This document shows, piece by piece, positions 1 through 5,737 of a DNA stretch of 6,919 nucleotides. Source of the DNA: Promethearchaeota archaeon (lineage in GTDB: Archaea > Asgardarchaeota > Lokiarchaeia > Sigyniarchaeales > SOKP01); the NCBI GenBank assembly GCA_030606095.1, contig JAUWHC010000136.1:1-6919 (forward strand). The letters run 5' to 3'. Position 1 is the stretch's first letter, and each line of letters starts with the position of its first letter. A model generated the notes under the pieces. That model was not told where the DNA came from. It saw only the letters and a program-made list of their open reading frames with translations, and made no database searches. A program made the translations under genes and the position numbers.

Positions 1-1
1 A

Positions 2-232
2 AAAGAATTTAAAATAACTGAAGAAATTCATGAATTAGCCCAAATTCTCTCAAAAGAATTAAATCTAAAAATATTCGGGTTTGATCTGATTCAACCAGTC
101 AATAATAATAGACATTATTTCATCGATCTTAATGATTTTCCTGGATTTAGAGGAATTAAAGGTATTGAGAGAATTCTGGCAGATTTTATCATTAGTTATA
201 TCAATGATTTAATGGATAATGAAAAAGGGTAG
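2..232 (+). CDS. ATP-grasp enzyme, C-terminal fragment (inositol 5/6-kinase/RimK-like)
   Basis: This is a partial gene: the frame is open from the left edge and ends at TAG 230-232, giving 76 residues. The fragment contains a 'KIFGFDLI' strand (about residues 23-30) followed by 'FIDLNDFPGF' (40-49). This is the pattern at the end of the ATP-grasp fold, where the Asp and Asn of D-x-N (D42, N44) bind the Mg-ATP ions. The Phe-Pro-Gly-Phe ending resembles inositol-trisphosphate 5/6-kinase (ITPK)-like proteins; RimK-type amino-acid ligases have a similar N-x-x-PG-x-x-G motif. The substrate cannot be told from this piece because the N-terminal and central domains lie outside the window. It is the only protein gene on the plus strand. 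Its last 24 bases overlap tail-to-tail with the end of the UppP gene. ATP-grasp membership is fairly secure; the subfamily is a guess. Confidence 0.7.
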   Translation, partial: KEFKITEEIHELAQILSKELNLKIFGFDLIQPVNNNRHYFIDLNDFPGFRGIKGIERILADFIISYINDLMDNEKG

Positions 233-1054
233 GATGATAGCATATGCTATTATTCCGTAAAGTAAGCAGAAATATCCGAATTGAATCCTTTTAGCTATTT
301 TTAACAGGATTTCGATAGATGCATATCCTACAATAAAACTAATAAATGTAATTATGATAATGGTGATCGGATCTAAAATTCCAAACACTGAGCCCTCTCC
401 GAAGATAATATCAACTGCGATCGAAGCGATTACAACGGGAACGGACATTAAAAAACTTAATCTTAACGCATTATCTTGTTCATAATTTTCAATAAGGATT
501 GTAGATACAGTTACGGCAGATCGAGAAATTCCTGGTAATATTGCAACACCTTGAGCTAATCCAATAATGAAACTATCTTTTATTACATTATGTTTTTCAA
601 CGCTCTCGATTGTCTTTACACCAAATTTCTTTTTTATTAATAATAGAATAATTCCAGTTATGATAAGCATACCAGCAATAATAAGCGTGAGTAAATCTCC
701 GTGAATTTCCGTAAATTTTCCAATAATTATAAATTTAAAGATAAAGTATAGTGGTAAGGCAGTAATGGCTGTTCCAATTGTTCCCACTATCAACCAATTT
801 CTCTTCTTTATATCGATTTCTTCTACAATAAATTTTTGGGATAAAAAACTCTTTACAATTCTAATATAATCCTTCCTGAATTTTAATAGGACTGCGAACA
901 TCGTTCCAAGATGTAACCAAATTGAAAGACTATAAGCTTCTTCTGGAGGGATACCAAAAAAATTAACTGCAACAATCATAACTTGCCCTGAAGAAGATAT
1001 GGGCAACCACTCAAATAAGCCTTGTAAAATCGCAAAAATTATATATTCAATCAT
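209..1054 (-). CDS. uppP: Undecaprenyl/polyprenyl-diphosphate phosphatase, UppP (BacA) family
   Basis: Integral membrane phosphatase that converts a C55 or dolichyl-type diphosphate to the monophosphate, recycling the lipid carrier used in glycan or glycoprotein assembly. With the ATG at 1054 it is 281 residues (E. coli UppP is 273), with several hydrophobic helices. Numbered from an upstream GTG at 1063, the first family motif is 'QGLFEWLPISSSGQ' (residues 14-27) and the second is 'PGISRSAVT' (177-185), with the essential Arg at 181. The first Glu of the bacterial E-x-x-x-E is Gln14, and the His after 'SSxG' is Gln27, which I recall as common in archaeal homologues. Start: the GTG at 1063 forms a GTGA overlap with the stop of the upstream phosphatase. 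I prefer the ATG at 1054, because that same GTGA then acts as a Shine-Dalgarno (SD) sequence 5 nt upstream. Either way it is coupled to the tyrosine phosphatase gene. Family call very secure; lipid substrate inferred. Confidence 0.93.
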   Translation of the reverse strand: MIEYIIFAILQGLFEWLPISSSGQVMIVAVNFFGIPPEEAYSLSIWLHLGTMFAVLLKFRKDYIRIVKSFLSQKFIVEEIDIKKRNWLIVGTIGTAITALPLYFIFKFIIIGKFTEIHGDLLTLIIAGMLIITGIILLLIKKKFGVKTIESVEKHNVIKDSFIIGLAQGVAILPGISRSAVTVSTILIENYEQDNALRLSFLMSVPVVIASIAVDIIFGEGSVFGILDPITIIIITFISFIVGYASIEILLKIAKRIQFGYFCLLYGIIAYAIILPFFIIH

Positions 1055-1059
1055 GATTC

Positions 1060-1536
1060 TCACATATTTATTCTTAAACCTTTAACTAAGCATCTTTTAA
1101 TCTCATCTCGAGCTTTACGAAATCCTTCAACTCCTTTCATTGAAGGATCTTCAATATCACCATTTTCACCAGCAAATTCTCTTAATGTGTAAATCTCTTT
1201 ATTATTTAAATTAATAAACTCAATGATTTCTTTTTTATGATTTTCAGTCAGAGTGAGAATAAGATCTGCTTTTTCTATTAATTCAGGGCGTTTCTTTAAA
1301 TCAATTGAGAGAGAATCTTCCGGTAAATCTATACCAATTTCTTTCATAACTAATTTCGCGTCAAGAGAAATAAGCATTCCATCTCTAGCATTTGAAGAAA
1401 TTCCACCAGAATACACTTCAACATTCATATTGTTACGTGTAAAAAAGTCTTTGAGAAAACCTTGAGTCATAGGACTTCTTGCTGCGTTAACACTACAAGC
1501 TACTAATATTTTGGTATATGGAAATTGCTTTGACAT
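1060..1536 (-). CDS. Low-molecular-weight protein-tyrosine phosphatase family
   Basis: A 158-residue cytosolic phosphatase of the LMW-PTP fold. The N-terminal P-loop is 'VACSVNAARSPM', with nucleophile Cys14, Asn17 and phosphate-binding Arg20 (C-x5-R-S). The general acid is Asp130 in 'DIEDPSM', followed by the usual 'GFRKARDEI' helix. 'EIYTLREFAGENGDIEDP' resembles the C-terminal part of bacterial YwlE/Wzb-type enzymes. The LMW-PTP-like arsenate reductase ArsC needs two further redox cysteines in the middle of the protein. Here the only other Cys is C149 near the end, so arsenate reduction is unlikely. The target would be phosphotyrosine (or phosphoarginine, as in YwlE) on an unknown protein. 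The ATG at 1536 is the only reasonable start before the P-loop. The gene lies 117 bp downstream of the nicotinamidase, behind a palindrome, and overlaps the start of uppP, which suggests a shared transcript. Family secure; substrate unknown. Confidence 0.9.
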   Translation of the reverse strand: MSKQFPYTKILVACSVNAARSPMTQGFLKDFFTRNNMNVEVYSGGISSNARDGMLISLDAKLVMKEIGIDLPEDSLSIDLKKRPELIEKADLILTLTENHKKEIIEFINLNNKEIYTLREFAGENGDIEDPSMKGVEGFRKARDEIKRCLVKGLRINM

Positions 1537-1592
1537 GTGCTTTATCGATATAAAAAATTTCCTTGTTTTAATTATTAATTTTTGGAATGATA

Positions 1593-1619
1593 GGGAATTT
1601 TAAAACTTTTAAAAATCCC
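1593..1619. repeat. 27-bp near-perfect palindrome, candidate operator
   Basis: Arms GGGAATTTTAAAA (1593-1605) and TTTTAAAAATCCC (1607-1619) flank a central C at 1606; 12 of 13 positions pair. It lies in the 117-bp gap between the nicotinamidase stop and the tyrosine phosphatase start, 57 bp upstream of that ATG. On the minus strand it is just upstream of an A/T-rich stretch (about 1565-1580) that could hold a box A. The stem is not followed by a T-run on the minus strand, so a binding site for a dimeric regulator seems more likely than a terminator. No known regulator motif is recognised. Confidence 0.5.
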
Positions 1620-1653
1620 AAGTAATTTAAAGAAGTCTTCCTAATTTCACTCC

Positions 1654-2328
1654 TTATAAAAAATTGTCCTTAATAGTGAATTTAATTCCTTTATTTTTCA
1701 TATCTTCTAAAGAGCTAGAGATGTTTCCGGGGGGCAAATCTATGCCTTTAGTTAAATTTACTAAAAAATAAACTTCAAAACCAAAATTGATACCATCAAT
1801 TGCAGTAAAATAGCAACAATAGTCTAACGCTAATCCACAAATAAAAATTCTTTTAATATTCAATGATTTCAAAAGTCCCGCCAAACCTGTTTCTGATTTT
1901 TTATCGTTTTCGATAAATCCAGAATAACTATCTACATCGATATTATAACCCTTACGAATAGTAGCATTAGCTAAATCAGTTTTTAATTTTTCGTGAAATT
2001 TTGCGCCTTGTGTGCCTTGAACGCAATGATCTGGCCAAAGAATTGGACCAATTCCTTCGGATTGAAATTCATCTCCCGGATTTTTCCCTGGATAGCTGCT
2101 TGCAAATGACTTATGATTTTTTGGATGCCAATCTTGTGTTAATACAACTATTCCATTGTTATTCTTAAAAATTTCAGCAACAATATTAATGTCATCTATA
2201 ATCTGATCGCCTTCTTCGACAGGTAAAGCTCCCCCTGGCATAAAATCATACTGCATATCAATTATGAGTAGTGAATCGTTGTTGTTAATCGTAATATTTT
2301 TTTGAAAAGTTAAATTCTCAATTTTCAT
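1654..2328 (-). CDS. pncA: Nicotinamidase (isochorismatase-like cysteine hydrolase)
   Basis: Hydrolyses nicotinamide to nicotinate and ammonia in the NAD salvage pathway; cytosolic. At 224 residues it is close to E. coli PncA (about 213) and alignable along its length. The catalytic triad is Asp24 ('IIDMQYDF'), Lys126 ('IRKGYN') and Cys171 ('GLALDYC'). Metal ligands are Asp66, His68 and His72 in 'TQDWHPKNHKSF' and His101 in 'WPDHCVQG'. The 'VDSYSGF' stretch (132-138) matches the family's substrate-pocket segment. A second Cys (C172) directly follows the nucleophile. The ATG at 2328 is the first in frame, preceded by a weak 'AGGT' SD and a good box A at 2359-2367, giving a leader of roughly 9 nt. 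It probably has its own promoter; the 117-bp gap to the next gene leaves co-transcription open. Call very secure. Confidence 0.95.
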   Translation of the reverse strand: MKIENLTFQKNITINNNDSLLIIDMQYDFMPGGALPVEEGDQIIDDINIVAEIFKNNNGIVVLTQDWHPKNHKSFASSYPGKNPGDEFQSEGIGPILWPDHCVQGTQGAKFHEKLKTDLANATIRKGYNIDVDSYSGFIENDKKSETGLAGLLKSLNIKRIFICGLALDYCCYFTAIDGINFGFEVYFLVNLTKGIDLPPGNISSSLEDMKNKGIKFTIKDNFL

Positions 2329-2358
2329 GGTACTACCTATTTTAAAATTTAATTATTA

Positions 2359-2367
2359 TTTTTATAT
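2359..2367 (-). promoter_or_regulatory. Box A (TATA) candidate for the nicotinamidase gene
   Basis: The minus strand reads ATATAAAAA, preceded by a purine-rich AAGAAG that could serve as the BRE. Its centre is about 35 nt upstream of the ATG at 2328. With the usual archaeal spacing of about 26 nt, transcription would begin near 2337 and give a very short leader. The region is A/T-rich, so chance matches are frequent. Confidence 0.4.
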
Positions 2368-2424
2368 CTTCTTTTATTAATTATTTATATTTTAATTAAA
2401 TTCTTACAAGATTAGAATATAAAA

Positions 2425-3951
2425 TTAATTATATGAATCGTCCACATTCTTAAGAAGTGTGATATTAAATGTAGCTCCATTATTTCTTCCTTTTGATTCT
2501 ACCCAAATCTTTCCACCATGTAAATCAATAATTTCCTTCGAAAGATATAACCCTAATCCCGAACCTTCGATATCTATGTCCATTTGTTGACCATAACGTT
2601 CTATTTTACCAAATTTTTCAAATAATTTCCCCATATCATTTTCTGTTAAACCTATACCAGTATCTCTTATTCTAAGATAAATATTATCACCCAAATCTTC
2701 AAGGTTTACTGAAATAGTTCCCTTTGAGGGTGTGTTTTTAATAGCATTTGATAATAGATTTGTAATAACTTGTTCAATTCTAATTTTATCAACATTTATT
2801 ATTACTTTTGTAGGTATTTTTAATTCTAAAATCAAATCTCGATTATTAGCTAAATACTGAATACGCTTTGTACAATCTCTTATAATTTCGACTAAATCTT
2901 CATTTTGAAGATTCAATTTTAATTTTCCAGATTCAATTATAGCTGCATCAAGTAAATTTTCAATTAACAATTTTAATCTCTTACTTCCCTTGCGAATCAT
3001 TTTGATGAATTCTAAAGTATCTGGGTTTGTTTGTTCTTGATATACCTCTAGAATTATTTGAGCCGCACCATAAATTGAATTTAATGGTGTTTTTAATTCG
3101 TGAGATACTCTTGAGATTAATTCACTCTTCATTTTATTTAATTCTAATAATTTCTCGTTTTCTTCTTTTATAAGCTTTTCAGCGTTCTTTAACGCGGTAA
3201 TATCTTGAATTAAAAATTGAATTAATTTTTGATTTCCAATTTCGATTAAAGAGCCTTCAATATGTAACCACATAGACTCTCCAATAGACCTAGAAAATTG
3301 AAAATTGATTGGTCTTGGATTATCACCATTAAGTATACTTTTAAAGACTTTTTCGAACATCGATATAAGATGTTTGTTTTTTTCGTTTAATAAGAAAATT
3401 TCTTTGAAAGTTTTACCAATTACATCATCTTTAGTATGAATAGATTGAAATCTCTTTATTTCATCGTTGCTATCTATTAAAATCCCTTCTGAATTTATTA
3501 TACCTATAAAATACGGAGATGTTTCGAATAAGTGTCGATATTTTTCCTCAGATTCTCTTATTTTTTGTTCTCCTATTTTCTTTTCCGTAATATCTCTTAA
3601 AATTGTAATTACTTGTACGACTTTTCCCTCCTCAAATATCGGTATTTTTCTTATTTCTGTATAAATTGATTTTTCATCAATATTTGTACATTCTTCAGTA
3701 ATCAGAGTTTGTCCTAAGTCAAAAACGCTTTCATACTCCTCTGCTATATTATTTGGTAAAAAAGGAAAAACTTCAAAAAGATTTTTTCCAATAACTTCAG
3801 ATTTAATCCCTAATGGTTCTATCCATTCTTTTAAAGTAGGATTAGCTATAATAATTTGAAATTTATTATCGATTACATGTATTGGATCTCCTATTGATTC
3901 AATAATTGTACGATAACGTCCTTCAGAATCTTTAAATTTCTTATCAATCAA
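2425..3951 (-). CDS. Soluble PAS-PAS sensor histidine kinase
   Basis: 508-residue cytosolic sensor kinase with no membrane segment. Order: PAS domain about 11-123 (starting 'RYRTIIESIGDPIHVID' and ending 'ILRDITEKK'); PAS domain about 137-255 ('KYRHLFETSPYFIGIIN' to 'LIQDITALK'); coiled linker 256-277; HisKA dimerisation helix with phospho-acceptor His284 in 'RVSHELKTPLN'; then the ATPase domain. That domain shows the N box ('NLLSNAIKNTP', N398, N402), G1 ('DTGIGL', D430) and G2 ('GSGLGLYLS', 463-471). All kinase motifs are intact, so it should be active. No receiver or output domain is attached, and no response regulator is in the window, so its partner is unknown. The signal bound by the PAS domains is unknown. 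The start is TTG at 3951: no ATG or GTG exists between the in-frame stop at 3993 and the first PAS domain. The frame reaches an upstream ATT that fits the SD better. Confidence 0.92.
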   Translation of the reverse strand: MIDKKFKDSEGRYRTIIESIGDPIHVIDNKFQIIIANPTLKEWIEPLGIKSEVIGKNLFEVFPFLPNNIAEEYESVFDLGQTLITEECTNIDEKSIYTEIRKIPIFEEGKVVQVITILRDITEKKIGEQKIRESEEKYRHLFETSPYFIGIINSEGILIDSNDEIKRFQSIHTKDDVIGKTFKEIFLLNEKNKHLISMFEKVFKSILNGDNPRPINFQFSRSIGESMWLHIEGSLIEIGNQKLIQFLIQDITALKNAEKLIKEENEKLLELNKMKSELISRVSHELKTPLNSIYGAAQIILEVYQEQTNPDTLEFIKMIRKGSKRLKLLIENLLDAAIIESGKLKLNLQNEDLVEIIRDCTKRIQYLANNRDLILELKIPTKVIINVDKIRIEQVITNLLSNAIKNTPSKGTISVNLEDLGDNIYLRIRDTGIGLTENDMGKLFEKFGKIERYGQQMDIDIEGSGLGLYLSKEIIDLHGGKIWVESKGRNNGATFNITLLKNVDDSYN

Positions 3952-3972
3952 CTTTGTATCTGAAATATTTCT

Positions 3973-3980
3973 TCCTTTTA
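3973..3980 (-). promoter_or_regulatory. Strong Shine-Dalgarno-like site ahead of the two-PAS kinase
   Basis: The minus strand reads AAAGGAAG. It lies 21 nt before the TTG at 3951, too far for ordinary initiation there. The in-frame ATT at 3966-3964 is only about 6 nt away. The site therefore raises doubt about which codon starts the kinase: a rare ATT start would add five residues. Confidence 0.4.
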
Positions 3981-4006
3981 CTATGAATATTTAATGAAAT
4001 AAAATG

Positions 4007-4014
4007 ATTATAAA
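4007..4014 (-). promoter_or_regulatory. Box A candidate for the two-PAS kinase
   Basis: The minus strand reads TTTATAAT, close to the archaeal TTTAWATA consensus. The expected transcription start, about 26 nt downstream, falls near 3984, a few bases before the SD-like AAAGGAAG. It lies in the divergent spacer shared with the tRNA promoter. Confidence 0.4.
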
Positions 4015-4094
4015 TTTAATTAGAAAAACCATTAACTATTTTGATTCTAAAATCGACTAATTTAGTTTATATTAGGGATAATTAAAAAAATATA

Positions 4095-4104
4095 TTTATA
4101 AATA
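4095..4104 (+). promoter_or_regulatory. Box A (TATA) for tRNA-Gly
   Basis: TTTATAAATA matches the archaeal box A consensus well. Its centre is about 37 nt upstream of the first tRNA base, so transcription would start near 4126 with a roughly 10-nt 5' leader to be removed by RNase P. Stable-RNA promoters in archaea usually have this arrangement. Confidence 0.6.
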
Positions 4105-4136
4105 CTCATTAATTAATATTAGTTTTCAACTTTTTT

Positions 4137-4207
4137 GCGCCTGTAGTATAGTGGTAATATGCTGGCTTCCCAAGTCAGCGTCCCGGGTTCAATTCCCGGC
4201 AGGCGCA
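4137..4207 (+). tRNA. tRNA-Gly (anticodon CCC)
   Basis: 71-nt tRNA that folds completely. The acceptor stem GCGCCTG (4137-4143) pairs with CAGGCGC (4200-4206), with discriminator A4207. The D arm spans 4146-4160 with the GG pair in its loop. The anticodon stem CTGGC/GTCAG has one G-T pair around the loop TTCCCAA, placing CCC at 4169-4171. The variable loop is four bases, and the T arm CCGGG/CCCGG has loop TTCAATT. It decodes GGG glycine codons. CCA is not encoded, as is common in archaea, and there is no intron. It is convergent with the Cys-rich kinase gene, whose stop lies 18 bp downstream; the T-rich stretch after 4207 may terminate it. Confidence 0.97.
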
Positions 4208-4224
4208 TTTAATTGTTCATTTAT

Positions 4225-5378
4225 TTATTCATCTTCTAGCTTAATTGGATATTCTGCATTAAAAATTGTACCGTTTTCCTCAGATGTTGTAAAATTTATA
4301 GTGCCCTTTAAAATCGAACTTAATAATTTCATACTATAAGTTCCTAATCCTCTGTCTTGACTTTTAGTGGAAAATGATCGGTTAAAGATTTGCAATTGAA
4401 TATCTCGGGGAATGAATCCTGGGTTGTGAACCCAGAATTTGATGTTTTCTCCTATTATTTCGCAACCGATAGTTACCGTGCCATCCTTAGGGGTGGCTTC
4501 AAGAGCATTTTTAGTCATATTAACCAATATAAGTCTCAGTAGAGTTCTATCAGAATAGATATCAATTGATTTTGAAGAGAGAGCAATTTTAAGGGTCTTT
4601 TCCTCTGTTAACTTGTGTTCCACATATGTATTGAAAATGTCGTCTATAATATCAATTGAATTAAAATTGTTAATTGTGATTACATAATGGTTACTCTCTG
4701 CATCAATTAAAAGTCGTTGGGACAGGATTTCTTCGATTAGTTCTTTAGTTAACCTATTTGCACTTTTTATTAATCCTTTCTTGTCTATGTAATCTTCATA
4801 TTCTGTAAATAATTGGAGAGTGAGTTGTAATGCATTTGTTGTATTAAGAATATCATGAAAAAATATTCTATCTAAGAATGCATGCCATTTTTCATGCTGA
4901 ATGTCTTGAATTGTCACCACTGTAAATTCTTTCTTATTAATTATTAAGGGTGACGCCCATATTCGCAAATTAAGCGCACTATGACCGTTTTTAAGAAGTA
5001 ATCGACAATCTCTTACAGTAAATTTACCTTTTTGACTTTCTAGAATTGCGTTGACAGCCCCACAATATGTACATGATTCCGAGGTTCCACAACCCCCTCT
5101 TCTTCTGTGGCATGTATACACCCCAGCAATTCACCTGGTCTAATTCCAATTACTGAAGTTACATCCTCTAAACCCGCAAATTCCAAAGCCCCTTTGTTCA
5201 TATAGATAACTTGTCTATATTCATTGAGAATTATAAAAGCCGTAGGAATTTTTCCTAAAAGCTCAGTCAAATTATCACTTTTTTGAAAGAGTGATCTATG
5301 GCGTTCGACTTCCTCCCTTGCGGCGCGCTCAGCAGGGGCATATTTTGTGCTTAATTTAATGTCGTTCATAATTTTCAT
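4225..5378 (-). CDS. Cys-rich PAS sensor histidine kinase, interrupted by a frameshift
   Basis: Two reading frames join into one 384-residue kinase if a single -1 shift occurs in the G5 run at 5093-5097. Frame one (residues 1-95) holds the conserved-looking 'KYAPAERAAREE' segment and the PAS core ('LLGKIPTAFIILNEYRQVIYMN'). Frame two continues with 'GCGTSESCTYCGAVNAIL'. Across the junction lie four cysteines, C87, C97, C103 and C106, a likely metal, Fe-S or redox site. The phospho-acceptor is probably His175 in 'RIFFHDILNTTNAL'. The ATPase domain has N box 'NMTKNALEATP' (N287, N291), a divergent G1 ('HNPGFIP', Asn319 in place of Asp) and G2 'DRGLGTYS'. No membrane segment. I start at ATG 5378, 16 bp after the zinc-ribbon stop; longer forms would overlap that gene. 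It may be a sequencing error, a true mutation or programmed frameshifting. Kinase identity secure; integrity uncertain. Confidence 0.82.
5093..5097 (-). other. Frameshift point in a G5 run within the Cys-rich kinase
   Basis: The minus strand reads GAA GAG GGG GTT in the upstream frame, giving E-E-E-G-V and then unrelated residues. The downstream kinase frame reads GGT TGT GGA ACC (G-C-G-T). One extra G, or re-reading one G, fuses the frames as E-E-E-G-G-C-G-T, which fits the cysteine motif without loss. Both flanking frames are clearly coding, so the junction is well located. Confidence 0.8.
5301..5340. other. G+C-rich island inside the Cys-rich kinase gene
   Basis: 28 of these 40 bases are G or C (70%), in a window that is otherwise strongly A/T-rich. 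It encodes the 'APAERAAREEVER' segment upstream of the PAS core, using codons such as GCC, CGC, GAG and GTC that the neighbours rarely use. Either strong protein constraint or retained donor composition after gene transfer could explain it. Confidence 0.6.
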
Positions 5379-5394
5379 TTTTATTTCTCTTGAT

Positions 5395-5619
5395 TTATTC
5401 TGATATTTGGTACATAGATTTTCTAAAGAAATCTTCTCCCTCAGTTTCACAATATTCAATATAATATTTTTCTGTTGAACGTTTTCCACATTTAAGGCAA
5501 AATAATGGAATTTTTAAATAGCTATCCTCAATAAATCCGTTTTTATGATTTACTTTCTTAGAATCACAATAGGGACACACATGAGGGACGTATATAATAG
5601 TTTTATCTTCCATTTTCAT
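5395..5619 (-). CDS. Small zinc-ribbon protein
   Basis: 74-residue protein with two Cys pairs, C15-P-Y-C18 and C41-L-K-C44, spaced 22 residues apart as in a zinc ribbon. The second pair continues 'CGKRS', typical of treble-clef or rubredoxin-like knuckles. The C-terminal third is acidic and aromatic, with a further Cys57. No catalytic motif is seen. It could bind nucleic acid or another protein, or simply carry metal. ATGs at 5619 and 5613 are both possible starts; the reading uses the first. It ends 16 bp before the Cys-rich histidine kinase and is very likely co-transcribed with it. A zinc-ribbon protein next to a kinase with its own Cys cluster suggests a shared metal or redox theme, but this is inference. 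The family within the zinc ribbons is not recognised. Confidence 0.75.
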   Translation of the reverse strand: MKMEDKTIIYVPHVCPYCDSKKVNHKNGFIEDSYLKIPLFCLKCGKRSTEKYYIEYCETEGEDFFRKSMYQISE

Positions 5620-5667
5620 CTAAGCTTTCATATTTTAATTATTATTATTTTATTCTTTTAAAAATTT

Positions 5668-5675
5668 CTTTATAT
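5668..5675 (-). promoter_or_regulatory. Box A candidate for the zinc-ribbon/kinase unit
   Basis: The minus strand reads ATATAAAG within the 118-bp spacer upstream of the zinc-ribbon gene. Its centre is about 52 nt before the ATG at 5619, which would place the transcript start near 5645. Other A/T-rich stretches in the spacer could serve equally well. Confidence 0.3.
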
Positions 5676-5737
5676 CACAAAATTTATCGATAATAACCAT
5701 TTAAATTTATCATCTGGTCGTTTCTTTTTAATTTTTT

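Noticed and set aside
1253..1465. Plus-strand 70-residue open frame
   Set aside because: It lies wholly within the tyrosine phosphatase gene on the other strand, has no SD or recognisable motif, and is a shadow frame.
1060..1536. Arsenate reductase (ArsC) annotation for the LMW-PTP
   Set aside because: The redox cysteine pair of LMW-PTP-like ArsC is missing; only the nucleophile Cys14 and C149 are present, and no ars genes are nearby.
3467..3664. Plus-strand 65-residue open frame
   Set aside because: It is antisense to the PAS region of the two-PAS kinase, with no supporting signal.
4137..4207. tRNA-Gly as an integration (att) site
   Set aside because: No second copy of the tRNA 3' end and no integrase gene are present in the window.
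4151..4339. Plus-strand 62-residue open frame starting in the tRNA
   Set aside because: It begins inside the tRNA-Gly gene and runs antisense to the Cys-rich kinase; not a gene.
5379..5489. N-terminal extension of the Cys-rich kinase to ATG 5489
   Set aside because: It would overlap the zinc-ribbon gene by 95 bp, and the added 37 residues look unlike the family. The ATG at 5378 follows the zinc-ribbon stop by 16 bp.
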